A stretch of DNA of 64,000 nucleotides, taken from contig MVDH01000003.1 of assembly GCA_003056245.1 (NCBI GenBank), forward strand, positions 1,715,240 through 1,779,239, written 5' to 3'. Shown here one piece after another: positions 54,268 through 63,107 of the stretch. This DNA comes from Cellvibrio sp. 79. Lineage in GTDB: Bacteria > Pseudomonadota > Gammaproteobacteria > Pseudomonadales > Cellvibrionaceae. The notes beneath the pieces were generated by a model, which was not told the DNA's origin, made no database searches, and saw only the letters and a list, made by a program, of their open reading frames with translations. The stretch's first letter is position 1. Every line of letters begins with the position of its first letter. The position numbers and the translations under genes were made by a program.

Positions 54268-55557
54268 GTGAGGAGGCTAACCCTTTCGCTTCTTATTGTT
54301 GTTGTATCTGCCGTAATCGGCTTGGGCTGGGGCATCGACCAGTGGTACAACGACCAGGATTCCAACCCGGAAGATGCTTCGTTAGTTGCTTACAAAACAG
54401 TTGGGCGCGAACTGGCAATTCTGCTGGATCAACAAGGTGTGCAGGTAGAGTGGGACGATTGGTTCGCATTTTCCACTATGCATCCACAGGTGATTCCTTA
54501 TCGTGAATTTCCGCTGCCGCAAAATTTGCAAAAAAATTTTGAAAACGGTGACGCCCTTTTGTTGGAGTCGGGCGATCAACTCAGTTTGAATTATTATCTC
54601 GCCAGCCAGGATCAAGTGCTTTCGCTAATGTTACCGGATGAGTTGCGGCAAGAATCCAACAGTTGGTTGAACTGGCTGCTGACTTTTTTGTTTTACGGTG
54701 GGGTTATTTTAGTGGTGCTGATTTGGCTTTATCCACTGCTGCGCCGTTTATCCCTACTGCGCCAAACTGCGCAGGAGTTTGGGGCCGGTAATTTGCAGGC
54801 GCGTATTGCGAGCGATAAAAATTCCTATATCAATAGTATTGAACTGGAATTTAACCGCATGGCTCAGCGTATTGAACAATTGATTGCCGATAATAAGTTG
54901 CTTTCGCGCGGTCTTTCCCATGATTTGCGCACACCGTTAGCGCGTTTGCGTTTTGGTTTGGACGTATTGGGCGAAGCGGAGTTGCCTGCATTGCAACAGC
55001 AACAGCTCGCGCATTTAAATCGCGATTTGGCGGCAATGGAATCACTGGTTGAAGCGTTGCTCAATTATGCGCGCATGGATCAGGTGCAAATCGCGTTTGC
55101 TCCGCGCGAATTAATACTGAGTGAATTTGTCAGACGCTTGCAGCGGGAATTTTATGTCGACCAGGTTGAGCTAGGCATTGATGATGTTGCAGAAAATCTT
55201 TCGGTGGGCGTGGATCCGGATTATCTCGCGATGGTGATCCACAATCTGGTACAAAACGCTCTGCGCTACGGTAACGGCATTGTGCGCGTATCGCTTGTGC
55301 GCAGCGACGCCCAGCTGGAATTGCGTGTGGAGGACAATGGTCCGGGTATCCCGCCCGATGAGCGTCAAAAAGTCTTGCAGCCGTTCTATCGCAGCAGTCA
55401 ATTGCAAAGCTCAGGTGATAATCGTGGCCACGGGTTGGGGTTGGCAGTGGTGGAGCGTATTGCCCAGTGGCATTCCGCAAGCCTGGATTTGACGCAATCG
55501 CCAGCGTTAGGTGGATTGCAAGTTTCGCTCACCTTTCAAATTGTGGCGCCCCGGTAA
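54268..55557 (+). CDS. Membrane sensor histidine kinase
   Basis: A 429-residue kinase starting at GTG. Helix 1 (about residues 4-20), a periplasmic sensor domain of about 110 residues rich in acidic residues, helix 2 (about 134-154), HAMP (about 155-205), HisKA with His218 (SRGLSHDLRTPLARLRFGLD), and HATPase_c (NLVQNALRYGNG, VEDNGPGIPPDE, GHGLGLAVVERI). Cognate to the response regulator three bases upstream. The acidic sensor region could bind cationic peptides or metals as in PhoQ/PmrB-like sensors; this is inference. Ends before a palindromic terminator. Confidence 0.92.
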   Translation: MRRLTLSLLIVVVSAVIGLGWGIDQWYNDQDSNPEDASLVAYKTVGRELAILLDQQGVQVEWDDWFAFSTMHPQVIPYREFPLPQNLQKNFENGDALLLESGDQLSLNYYLASQDQVLSLMLPDELRQESNSWLNWLLTFLFYGGVILVVLIWLYPLLRRLSLLRQTAQEFGAGNLQARIASDKNSYINSIELEFNRMAQRIEQLIADNKLLSRGLSHDLRTPLARLRFGLDVLGEAELPALQQQQLAHLNRDLAAMESLVEALLNYARMDQVQIAFAPRELILSEFVRRLQREFYVDQVELGIDDVAENLSVGVDPDYLAMVIHNLVQNALRYGNGIVRVSLVRSDAQLELRVEDNGPGIPPDERQKVLQPFYRSSQLQSSGDNRGHGLGLAVVERIAQWHSASLDLTQSPALGGLQVSLTFQIVAPR

Positions 55558-55566
55558 ATCCATCGA

Positions 55567-55590
55567 CCGACAACGTTGTCGGATGTTTTT
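55567..55590 (+). terminator. Terminator of the TonB-receptor/two-component operon
   Basis: CCGACAAC-GTTGTCGG, a perfect 16-base palindrome, followed by ATGTTTTT, ten bases after the kinase stop. Confidence 0.6.
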
Positions 55591-55618
55591 ACAGTTTGCG
55601 TTCCTTTCATCCTTTCTG

Positions 55619-55634
55619 TGTGATGCAAATCACT
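55619..55634. promoter_or_regulatory. CRP-like site upstream of the PEP-CTERM gene
   Basis: TGTGA-TGCAAA-TCACT matches the CRP consensus TGTGA-N6-TCACA at 9 of 10 bases with the correct spacer. It lies 24 bases upstream of the sigma54-like element. Confidence 0.55.
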
Positions 55635-55657
55635 GTTTTTATTGATTCTTCCCAAAA

Positions 55658-55673
55658 TGGTGCAAAAATTGCT
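55658..55673 (+). promoter_or_regulatory. Sigma54-type promoter of the PEP-CTERM gene
   Basis: TGGTGC-AAAAA-TTGCT fits the RpoN pattern TGGCAC-N5-TTGCw, with the required GG (55659-55660) and GC (55671-55672) ten bases apart. It lies about 108 bases before the GTG start. PEP-CTERM genes in several bacteria depend on RpoN and an enhancer-binding protein, from family knowledge. Confidence 0.55.
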
Positions 55674-55780
55674 GATTTACGCGCAACCGTAATGACCACA
55701 ACTTTCTAAAACAACCTCTCTTACATACAAATACGATAAATACGGTGTGAGATTAGTTAGTCAACCAAAGGGTATTTTCT

Positions 55781-56644
55781 GTGATTAAACAATTAATGAG
55801 AACGGCAGCAATGGTGTTGGCCATGGCTTCCAGCAGTGCTTTTGCATTGCCGGTAGATTTGGGCACTGCAAGCAATTACACCCTGTTGTCGCACGGCACC
55901 AATATTTGGCACGGCCAGCCGTTGTACGGCAACCTTGAGCTTGGCTCTGAAGCGGAAATCTATGGCAACGTAGGCGTGCGCAATACACTCAACATGGCAC
56001 ATGGCTCGGTGATTCACGGTAATGCGGATTTCGGTTCACTGACGCAAAATCCAGGATCTTCCATTAATGGCACTAAAGCTGTTCAGGGGGCGGGATTTTG
56101 GGATGCGTTATACGCTGACCTTAAAGGTGCATCGCAAAGTGCAAAAGCGCTCAGCGGTACTAACAAAGGTTATATCAATACGACCCAAACCTTTAATCGC
56201 CAGGGCGATGTATCGGTGTTCAACATTCTCGGTTTGAATTTGAGCGCGGGTAAAAGCCTTACGTTGAAAGGTAATGTTGATGATGTGTTCATCGTAAATG
56301 TGGATTATTTTGGTTTTATCCTCGGTGGCGGTGCGGCAATTATTCTTGATGGCATTTCGGCAGAGAATGTATTGTTCAACGTGCACGGCATCCTGAACAA
56401 CGGTCACGTAAATGTTGCTGCGGGTAGCATGCAAGGTACTTACATCGCGCCGGATGGTTATTTCCAATTGGGTGATGGTTTGACACTGGATGGCGTGCGC
56501 TTTTTAGGTGCTGGCATTTCCGGAAACCTGCAAACTGTTCACGGCTTTGAACCACCACCTGTAGTGACAGTACCAGAGCCTTCTGCATTGTTGCTGTTAG
56601 GTTTGGGCCTGATCGGTTTGAGTCTGGTTCGTCGTCGCGTTTAA
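55781..56644 (+). CDS. PEP-CTERM-anchored surface protein (choice-of-anchor A type)
   Basis: A 287-residue secreted protein. Signal peptide 1-22, mature start LPVDLGTASNYTLL, a repetitive beta region with ELGSEAEIYGNVGVRN, GSVIHGNADFG, VFNILGLNLSAGKSL and ILDGISAENVLFNVHG, as in the choice-of-anchor A / collagen-binding-like adhesin group. The C-terminus VPEPSALLLLGLGLIGL followed by RRR is a PEP-CTERM sorting signal processed by exosortase. No exosortase gene is in the window. GTG start at 55781, ATG at 55796 is possible. Likely an extracellular matrix or surface protein; monocistronic. Confidence 0.82.
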   Translation: MIKQLMRTAAMVLAMASSSAFALPVDLGTASNYTLLSHGTNIWHGQPLYGNLELGSEAEIYGNVGVRNTLNMAHGSVIHGNADFGSLTQNPGSSINGTKAVQGAGFWDALYADLKGASQSAKALSGTNKGYINTTQTFNRQGDVSVFNILGLNLSAGKSLTLKGNVDDVFIVNVDYFGFILGGGAAIILDGISAENVLFNVHGILNNGHVNVAAGSMQGTYIAPDGYFQLGDGLTLDGVRFLGAGISGNLQTVHGFEPPPVVTVPEPSALLLLGLGLIGLSLVRRRV

Positions 56645-56672
56645 TTTGCTCGAAAAATAGTTTTTATATCGC

Positions 56673-56712
56673 AAAAAAGCGAAGTTTGATTTCATCAAGC
56701 TTCGCTTTTTTT
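56673..56712 (+). terminator. Terminator after the PEP-CTERM gene
   Basis: AAAAAAGCGAAG (56673-56684) pairs with CTTCGCTTTTTT (56700-56711) with inner pairing, ending in T-run. Confidence 0.88.
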
Positions 56713-56742
56713 ATTTTGCATGAGTTATGGTCACAAAACCCA

Positions 56743-56790
56743 AGTTAATGGTTATTAATATTTTTCCTGACAAGTTAACAGATATTAACT
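56743..56790. promoter_or_regulatory. Tandem AGTTAA-N6-TTAACT operators
   Basis: AGTTAA-CAGATA-TTAACT (56773-56790) is a perfect inverted repeat. A degenerate copy AGTTAA-TGGTTA-TTAATA begins exactly 30 bases upstream (56743-56760). A further GGTTAA half-site lies at 56796. Together they look like a regulator binding array before the acyltransferase gene. Confidence 0.5.
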
Positions 56791-56851
56791 GGGTGGGTTA
56801 ACGGCATTCTTCTAGACTGCATGACAGTAAAAATAATGCAGGATAATAACG

Positions 56852-57928
56852 ATGAGTACCGAACGGTTTTATGAAATAGATTTGCTGCGTTTTATCGCGG
56901 CGCTCATGGTTGTGATCTTTCATTACACATTTGTTGGCTACATGCTCGGTTATGCACCGGAGCCGCGTACTGATGAATTGGGTATTTATACTCGCTATCT
57001 TTATCAGGGAATTAATTTCTTTTTTGTCATCAGCGGGTTTGTGATTTTGCTGAGTGCGCGCGATGGCAAGCCGCGTGAATTTTTTATTTCCCGTGCGTTG
57101 CGCCTTTATCCCGCCTATTGGTGCGGTGTATTACTCACATCGTTAGCGATTATTACCTTACAACAAGTGCAATTCCAGATCAGCTGGTCGCAGTTCCTCA
57201 TTAATTTAACGTTGTTGCAGGGTAGTGTTGGCGTGTCACCACTGGAAAGCGCCTATTGGACGTTATGGATCGAGCTGAAATTCTATGCGTTAATTCTGGC
57301 GATGGTGTGGCTAAAACTGCTGCGCTTTTTGCCATGGTTGTGTGCATTTGTTTTGGTGATATCCCTTATTGGGCTAAACACTTCTTATGCTCAATCACTC
57401 GATCCTTTTGTTAGTGGTTTTCCGCATTGGTGGGGTTATTTTGCGTGTGGATGTGTTTTCTACTTAATTAAAGCGCGTGGATTTTGTTGGCAATATGGTT
57501 TGCTAATTTTACTGGGGATTACTTTTTGTGTGCACCAGCCGTATGTGTTTAGTGAAATGATGAAAGGTTGGTATGGCGTCGAGTTTAGTGCCCTGGTTCT
57601 GGTAATTTCCAATCTGGTGTTTTTTTCGCTGATGAGTGTAATTGCACTAAGCAAAACCGGATTACTGCGCAATCGCTATTTTTATTATGCTGGTGTGCTG
57701 ACTTATCCTTTATATTTGTTGCACCAGAATATTGGCTACATGTTCTTTAATGTGTTGCATCAATATGTGCCGGGTTATTGGTTAATTGTAGCGACGATTA
57801 TTTTCTTTTTTGTCGTTGCCTGGTTAGTTCACATATGGGTGGAAAAACCGCTACAACAACCATTGAAACGGTTTTTGTTATTTATTACCCGTGCCCCGAT
57901 TGCCAGGCCCCATGCTGAAAAAGCATAG
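56852..57928 (+). CDS. Acyltransferase 3 family membrane protein
   Basis: A 358-residue inner-membrane O-acyltransferase with about ten hydrophobic helices. The N-terminus has EIDLLRFIAALMVVIFHYTF with the conserved His of the family, then FVISGFVILLSARDG (the R/F-x-x-GF-segment) and SRALRLYPAYWCG. Members transfer acetyl or other acyl groups to surface glycans or lipids, or to small molecules. AGGA precedes the ATG. Possibly linked to the PEP-CTERM gene upstream but separated by a terminator; it has its own operator array. Confidence 0.88.
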   Translation: MSTERFYEIDLLRFIAALMVVIFHYTFVGYMLGYAPEPRTDELGIYTRYLYQGINFFFVISGFVILLSARDGKPREFFISRALRLYPAYWCGVLLTSLAIITLQQVQFQISWSQFLINLTLLQGSVGVSPLESAYWTLWIELKFYALILAMVWLKLLRFLPWLCAFVLVISLIGLNTSYAQSLDPFVSGFPHWWGYFACGCVFYLIKARGFCWQYGLLILLGITFCVHQPYVFSEMMKGWYGVEFSALVLVISNLVFFSLMSVIALSKTGLLRNRYFYYAGVLTYPLYLLHQNIGYMFFNVLHQYVPGYWLIVATIIFFFVVAWLVHIWVEKPLQQPLKRFLLFITRAPIARPHAEKA

Positions 57929-57932
57929 GGCC
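57906..57932. terminator. Hairpin across the acyltransferase stop
   Basis: GGCCC-C-ATGCT-GAAAA-AGCAT-A-GGGCC forms an 11-position stem with one mismatch. The following AGCAATA-T-TATTGCT (57933-57947) is another palindrome. The convergent genes are only 11 bases apart, so these may block read-through. No T-run. Confidence 0.4.
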
Positions 57933-57939
57933 AGCAATA

Positions 57940-58749
57940 TTATTGCTCGACCGGCGTCGTTGGATGGTTGCCCCACTCCGCCCATGAGCCGTGATAGCCG
58001 CGAATATTTAATCCCACTGCCTTGCCCACCAAATACGTAAAACCGGAACGGTGATGGCTTTGGCAATGGGTAATAATGCGTTTATCCGATGTAAGGCCAA
58101 GGTTGGCCAGATATTCTCTCGCATCGCTGCGAATGCGCAATGCATTATTGCGATCCATCAAATTAGTCCAATCGCAATTTATTGCACCGGGCATGTGGCC
58201 ATTTTTTAGCGCAGTAATTTTTTCGCCCGAATGTTCTTGTGGGCTACGTGCATCCCATACAACAAAATCTGCGCGATCCATTTCACCAATAATATCGGGA
58301 ATTTCAATGACCACGGTGGGATCAATTTTTACTTCTACTTTGGATGGGGTAACGACAGGAATTTCACGGGTAACGGATTGGCCTGATGCTAACCATGCAT
58401 GCAATCCACCGTTCAAATAGGAATAGTGTTTGTGGCCAATAGCATCCAGCGTCCAAATCATTCGGCCAGCCCAGCCGCCGCCTTCATCGTCGTACACGAC
58501 TACGTGGGTATCGGGTGTTAAACCCAAAAACGAAAATACGCGATTCAATTTTTCTACCGATGCAATTTTTCCCGGCACCGGTGGTTCCGCAGCAAGGATT
58601 TTTTGTGGCGGAACATGAATGGCGCCGTCGATATGACCTTGTAAATACGTTTGCTCGGCGCACATATCAATAATTAATAATTTGTTATTGACGGGTTGTG
58701 CAAGCAGTGCAGCAAGTTGTGTGGGTTCGATAACAAAAGGGAGTGCCAT
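57940..58749 (-). CDS. rhdA: Rhodanese-type thiosulfate sulfurtransferase (RhdA-like)
   Basis: A 269-residue tandem-rhodanese enzyme transferring sulfane sulfur from thiosulfate or mercaptopyruvate to an acceptor. The active loop is CQSHHRSG with Cys229, close to the CQTHHRSG loop of Azotobacter RhdA rather than the CRKGVT of typical thiosulfate sulfurtransferases. Preceding features include YDDEGGGWAGRMIWTLDAIGH and VWDARSPQEHSG. Cytosolic, no signal peptide. Downstream of rsgA with a 135-base inverted repeat in the gap. Confidence 0.88.
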   Translation of the reverse strand: MALPFVIEPTQLAALLAQPVNNKLLIIDMCAEQTYLQGHIDGAIHVPPQKILAAEPPVPGKIASVEKLNRVFSFLGLTPDTHVVVYDDEGGGWAGRMIWTLDAIGHKHYSYLNGGLHAWLASGQSVTREIPVVTPSKVEVKIDPTVVIEIPDIIGEMDRADFVVWDARSPQEHSGEKITALKNGHMPGAINCDWTNLMDRNNALRIRSDAREYLANLGLTSDKRIITHCQSHHRSGFTYLVGKAVGLNIRGYHGSWAEWGNHPTTPVEQ

Positions 58750-58778
58750 ATTTTATTCCTTCGGAAAAGTTAACTCTT

Positions 58779-58913
58779 AACCCCCTCCCAACCTCCCGGC
58801 TGCGCGCCCCGCTTCAAAGGGGGAGGAGCCTTGATCCCCAAGCAATTAGTTTGCTCCAGAAGGCCCCTCCTCTTTGACGCGGGGCGCGCAGCTGTGATGG
58901 CTGGGGAGGGGTT
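58779..58913. repeat. Large imperfect inverted repeat (REP/MITE-like)
   Basis: The left arm (58779-58834, beginning AACCCCCTCCC, containing GGCTGCGCGCCCCGC and CAAAGGGGGAGG) is repeated in inverted form by the right arm (58860-58913, CCTCCTC, GCGGGGCGCGCAG, ending GGGGAGGGGTT). It fills nearly all of the space between rhdA and rsgA. The GC-rich arms differ from the surrounding composition. It could be a mobile non-autonomous element or a family of extragenic palindromes; no transposase is present. Its right end abuts the rsgA stop. Confidence 0.7.
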
Positions 58914-58915
58914 GT

Positions 58916-59935
58916 TTAATTCTCATTTAATGTACGCAAAATATAACGGTAAGAACTCATACGTGTTTCACTAATCTGACCATCATTCAATGCTTTCAAA
59001 ATTGCACAACCTGGTTCATGGCGGTGCGAGCAGTCACGAAATTTGCAGTGACCAATAAACGGTTTGAACTCAATAAATCCCTCCAGCACTTCATCTTCTT
59101 CCATGTGCCATAAACCAAATTCGCGAATGCCGGGTGAGTCAATTAAATGGCCGCCGTCTGGAAAATGTAAAAGCAATGCGCTGGTAGTTGTATGTGTACC
59201 TTGCTGGCGTTCGGATAAATCTCCCACGCGTAAATTGGATTCAGGCAGGAGCGCGTTAATTAATGAAGATTTTCCTACACCTGATTGCCCCACAAACACG
59301 CTGGTATAGTTTTTTAAATATTCGCGTAGCTCATCCAAACCGCGATCAGTTTTGGTAGAAACCATCAACACGGTGTAACCCAATTCGCGATAAGTATTTT
59401 CCAGGTACGAAACTTTTTCGCGCGTCGCGTCATCAATGCGGTCAACTTTATTAATTACTAACACAGGTTCTATTTCAATTGCGTTAGCGGCAACCAAATA
59501 ACGATCAATTAAATTGGCATGAGGTTCAGGGTAGGGGGCGACCACAATCATAATGCGATCAATATTTGCCGCCACCGTTTTCATATCCCCGTGCGGATCG
59601 GGTCGTTGTAATGCGGAATCGCGCGGCATTACCGCGACAACAACACCAGTCGGGTTACCTGCACGCCACACCACTCTATCGCCTGTGACCAGTGAGCCCA
59701 GGTTGCTGCGAAAATGGCAGCGCTGGTGTTGCCCTGCATTCTCGCCTTCGGTGGATTCCACCACTACCTGGGTGCCGAAATGGGTGATGATCAACCCGTG
59801 TTGCTCCGGACCCAATTCAGTGTCATTTAAATGTTCATCGGCCACTTGATCGCGTTTTGCCGCGCGGGCACTGCGTTCTTCCTGGATTTTGTCGATGCGC
59901 CATTGCTGGCGGCGAGTGAGTTTACGTTTGGACAT
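58916..59935 (-). CDS. rsgA: Ribosome small-subunit biogenesis GTPase RsgA
   Basis: A 339-residue circularly permuted GTPase that matures the 30S subunit. OB fold (about residues 40-115), then the permuted GTPase motifs NKVD (G4), [10 protein letters not shown] (G1), GTHTTT (G2), DSPGIREFG (G3), and a C-terminal zinc knuckle C-x4-C-x-H-x5-C ([14 protein letters not shown]). The start [10 protein letters not shown] at 59935 matches E. coli RsgA; an upstream ATG at 59995 adds 20 residues without family support. Divergent from orn, as in many gammaproteobacteria. Confidence 0.95.
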   Translation of the reverse strand: MSKRKLTRRQQWRIDKIQEERSARAAKRDQVADEHLNDTELGPEQHGLIITHFGTQVVVESTEGENAGQHQRCHFRSNLGSLVTGDRVVWRAGNPTGVVVAVMPRDSALQRPDPHGDMKTVAANIDRIMIVVAPYPEPHANLIDRYLVAANAIEIEPVLVINKVDRIDDATREKVSYLENTYRELGYTVLMVSTKTDRGLDELREYLKNYTSVFVGQSGVGKSSLINALLPESNLRVGDLSERQQGTHTTTSALLLHFPDGGHLIDSPGIREFGLWHMEEDEVLEGFIEFKPFIGHCKFRDCSHRHEPGCAILKALNDGQISETRMSSYRYILRTLNEN

Positions 59936-60021
59936 GCGTGGTTTTTCTGGTCTCGATTGGCTAGCGGGCGATTTATGGTTTAGTCTGGCAAACATTGTGC
60001 CTGATTTGTGAGGAATAACCT

Positions 60022-60579
60022 ATGACAACACCCACCCTGAACGAAAACAACCTGATCTGGATCGATCTGGAAATGACCGGCCTCGACCCCGACACCGACG
60101 TTATTATTGAGATCGCCACCATCGTCACCGATGCTGATCTGAACATCCTCGCCGAAGGCCCGGTTTTCGCTGTTCACCAGCCCGACAGCATCATGCTCAA
60201 CATGGACGAATGGAACACCAACCAACACGGCAAATCCGGCCTCACCCAACGCGTGCGCGACAGTAAAATCAGCGCAGAACAAGCGGAAGCGGAAACCATT
60301 AAATTCCTGGAGCAATGGGTTCCCAAAGGTAAATCGCCGATCAGCGGCAATTCCATTTGCCAGGATCGCCGCTTTTTAGTGCGTGGCATGCCAAAACTGG
60401 AAGCTTATTTCCACTATCGCAACTTGGACGTAAGCACCGTAAAAGAATTAGCCCGCCGCTGGCGCCCCGGTGTAATCGCTGGCGTGAAAAAGTCTGGCGC
60501 ACATTTGGCGTTGGATGATATTAAGGATTCGATTGCGGAGTTACAGCATTATCGCGCTACGTTTTTTAAGATGGATTAA
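60022..60579 (+). CDS. orn: Oligoribonuclease
   Basis: A 185-residue 3-prime exoribonuclease of the DEDDh family that degrades RNA di- to pentanucleotides, including pGpG from c-di-GMP breakdown. Motifs: [10 protein letters not shown] (Asp, Glu), [10 protein letters not shown], the Asp near LVRGMPKLE, and the [11 protein letters not shown] block. GAGGAAT precedes the ATG. Divergent from rsgA; terminator follows. By its pGpG role it complements the HD-GYP regulator at 48371. Confidence 0.96.
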   Translation: MTTPTLNENNLIWIDLEMTGLDPDTDVIIEIATIVTDADLNILAEGPVFAVHQPDSIMLNMDEWNTNQHGKSGLTQRVRDSKISAEQAEAETIKFLEQWVPKGKSPISGNSICQDRRFLVRGMPKLEAYFHYRNLDVSTVKELARRWRPGVIAGVKKSGAHLALDDIKDSIAELQHYRATFFKMD

Positions 60580-60597
60580 TGTTTTTTAAAGTAGTGC

Positions 60598-60630
60598 AAA
60601 AGGCGACTTTTTAGTCGCCTTTATTTTTTG
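60598..60630 (+). terminator. Terminator of orn
   Basis: AAAAGGCGACT-TTTT-AGTCGCCTTT with T-rich tail (60622-60629), perfect 10-bp stem. Confidence 0.9.
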
Positions 60631-60639
60631 CTGAATTTA

Positions 60640-61509
60640 TTAATGATTGCGATTAAGAAAGTCGCGTATTAATTCGCTCGCTTGTTCCAAATGCGTTTCT
60701 AATATCCAGTGCCCGCCATCTTCAAGCAAATGTAACTCTGCGTTAGGAAGATCGCGCAAATAGGCTCGCGCCGAAGGTTCAGGCATAAATCCATCATTTG
60801 GTCCCCACACAATAAGCGTTGGCGGCTGGTGCTCACGCAAATATTTTTGATAACGCGAAAACCATTTACAGTTTTCGCGAAGCCCTGCGATAACCCTAGC
60901 TGCAATATCTTTACGTTGCTCCGTCATTAAACCCCAATGGAAAATCCACAAATCAGGCGGAACTCGTTCTGCGATTGTTGGGGTGACGTCATTCAAAAAT
61001 TCATCTTTAAAAGCATCCACATTGATCGAGTTACGTATTTCTTCGTAACGCGCCGGACTTGGGTCATTCCAGTATTCTTTTAACGCAGCATATTTCGGCC
61101 CCAGAGCATCCTCATAGATATCGCCGTTTTGAATAATCAGTGCTTTGATTTTTTCGGGATAGTTAATTGCGAAACGCAATCCGATTTGCGAGCCAAAATC
61201 ATGCAGATAAATAACAAAATTCTTAACTTCAAGTTGATTGCAAAACGCATTTAAAAACTGCGCAAAACCCCCGAATGAATAGTTAAAACTTTCTGGCGTA
61301 TCGCTTAATCCTGAACCGGGAAAGTCGGGCGCGATTAAATGCCATCGGTCAGCCAGCTTTGGCATGAGATTACGAAATTCGTACGATGAGCAAGGATAAC
61401 CATGGGGAAGTAAAATTGCTGGAGCATCTCGGCTGCCTGCTTCACGATAAAATATTTTCGCTCCACCAATTGACGTCCAGCGATGCTTTACAGTTGTATC
61501 TAGCGTCAT
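60640..61509 (-). CDS. Alpha/beta hydrolase, haloalkane dehalogenase/epoxide hydrolase-like
   Basis: A 289-residue cytosolic hydrolase. The nucleophile elbow is HDFGSQ with Asp104, the Asp-type seen in haloalkane dehalogenases and epoxide hydrolases rather than a Ser nucleophile. HGYP forms the oxyanion region; acid lies in WGPNDGF, and the catalytic His in DGGHWILE. Cap domain in residues about 130-200. GGAG lies before the ATG at 61509 (METVM at 61521 is possible but lacks a site). Exact substrate not assignable. Confidence 0.85.
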   Translation of the reverse strand: MTLDTTVKHRWTSIGGAKIFYREAGSRDAPAILLPHGYPCSSYEFRNLMPKLADRWHLIAPDFPGSGLSDTPESFNYSFGGFAQFLNAFCNQLEVKNFVIYLHDFGSQIGLRFAINYPEKIKALIIQNGDIYEDALGPKYAALKEYWNDPSPARYEEIRNSINVDAFKDEFLNDVTPTIAERVPPDLWIFHWGLMTEQRKDIAARVIAGLRENCKWFSRYQKYLREHQPPTLIVWGPNDGFMPEPSARAYLRDLPNAELHLLEDGGHWILETHLEQASELIRDFLNRNH

Positions 61510-62045
61510 AACAGTCTCCATGTATCTTGAGGTGCAGGATGATATTTTTTGGAGGTTGTAAAACGAACTTTGTTCCTATGGTCTTGGATAGGAAAATATT
61601 ACTGATGACATATTTGAAATGCTAAGTGCATTTTAGGTTCGAAGGTAATTAGCTAATAGTTTTTACTTCTCAATGGTGCAGATTAAAAAAGCTGAATCTG
61701 AATATTCATGTAATCCGCAATATCGGGAATTATAATTAAGAAAATAGTGCAGGCTTATAGTCAGGTAAGTGTTCACTGTTGTTGCGATGTTTTCCAACGA
61801 TGCAATTTTTTGGGTGTCCAGAGTATAGTTTTCTATGGCCACATTTTGGAATTTTTTATTGTTAATCTATGCAGTATTATAGTTTAGAAGTAAAATCTAG
61901 TTGGTGTAGATCAGCAATTATTTTAAATTTTTATTTATAAATAATTTTTTTGATGGTCAGGCTGCCAGGTATTAAATTGATAAGATAGTGTGGAAGTGTT
62001 AATTTCTAATATGGCGTAACAAAATAATAAAGTATGGAGGTTTTA
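61510..62045. other. AT-rich gap, no gene recognised
   Basis: A 536-base intergenic stretch, strongly AT-rich, with no frame supported by a ribosome site. It divides ordinary-composition genes from the AT-rich glycosyltransferase/PhyH pair, so a boundary of an acquired block may lie here. GGAGG at 62036-62040 is the ribosome site of the next gene. Confidence 0.5.
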
Positions 62046-63107
62046 ATGGGCGGACATTGTGCGTTTTCAGATTGTTTGGAAAGCTTGCCTTTTATAACAA
62101 TAATAATCCCCGTTTTTAACGAAGAGGAATACATTGGAGAAACTCTGGATCAGCTTGAAAAGCAAATATATCCACAACACCTTATGGAAATATTTTTAAT
62201 AGACGGTGGGTCTACTGACAAAACTATTCACGTAATAGCCAAGTGGTGTGAAAACTCAGGATTAACTATAAAAGTTATTTCTAATGTAAATAGAATCTCC
62301 AGTACTGCTCGAAACATTGGTATTAATTCTGCACAAGGAGAATATATACTATTCATCGACGCACATGTCTTTATTCCTTCGAATGATTTAATTAGAAATA
62401 TGGCAAATTCTGCAAGAACCATGAATGCCATGGTTCTTGGCCGTGCCCAGCCGTTAACGCCCCCGGAATTAAATGATTTTCAGACTATTGTGGCTGGTGT
62501 TCGAGGTTCTCTATTGGGGCACTCTACAAAGTCTTATATATACAGTGATCATGAAGGTTGGGTCAGCCCGGTAAGTATAGGTGTTATGTACCATCATTCT
62601 ATTTTTGAAAACTCCGAGAGATTTGACGAGTTTTTTGATGCTGCTGAAGACGTGGAATTTAATTACCGTCTTGAGTCTAAGGGATATAAAGCCTTCCTAA
62701 GTCCTGACTTCAAAATTTCATATTATCCAAGAAAAAACCTTTCAGGTCTTTTTAAGCAGATGTTTCGCTACGGCTTGGGGCGGGCAAGATTTACAAATAA
62801 ACATTTTAAAGGGTTTCAATGGGAAATATTTATGCCTGTTGCAGCGCTTTTTTCTCTGTTAATTGTTGGTAGTTTGGCTTTTAATAAAGATACCTTCTTT
62901 GCTTTTTTGGTACTGACAGCGACCGGCTATTCTTTATTGATAATTTATTTTTTGGGTGTTTTTTTTAAAACAAGACATTTATTATTGTCGCCGTTTTTTT
63001 TGCTGCTGGTGCATATTGGTTTAGCGTGTGGCCTTCTGGCTGGTTTAATTGAAGGGGTATCAATAAAATTGGCCAATATGAAAGGATTTTTTTATGAAAG
63101 AAATTAA
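62046..63107 (+). CDS. Glycosyltransferase family 2, membrane-associated
   Basis: A 353-residue transferase. GT-A domain: ITIIIPVFNEEEYIGETLDQ, the nucleotide region FLIDGGSTDKT, then LFIDAHVF (DxD-like position as DAH), and the acceptor loop with AAEDVEFNYRL; the C-terminal 100 residues contain about three membrane helices (MPVAALFSLLIVGSLAF and onwards). This layout is that of ExoA/succinoglycan-type enzymes that build surface polysaccharide. GGAGG precedes ATG 62046. AT-rich. Overlaps the PhyH-like gene by 14 bases. Confidence 0.85.
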   Translation: MGGHCAFSDCLESLPFITIIIPVFNEEEYIGETLDQLEKQIYPQHLMEIFLIDGGSTDKTIHVIAKWCENSGLTIKVISNVNRISSTARNIGINSAQGEYILFIDAHVFIPSNDLIRNMANSARTMNAMVLGRAQPLTPPELNDFQTIVAGVRGSLLGHSTKSYIYSDHEGWVSPVSIGVMYHHSIFENSERFDEFFDAAEDVEFNYRLESKGYKAFLSPDFKISYYPRKNLSGLFKQMFRYGLGRARFTNKHFKGFQWEIFMPVAALFSLLIVGSLAFNKDTFFAFLVLTATGYSLLIIYFLGVFFKTRHLLLSPFFLLLVHIGLACGLLAGLIEGVSIKLANMKGFFYERN

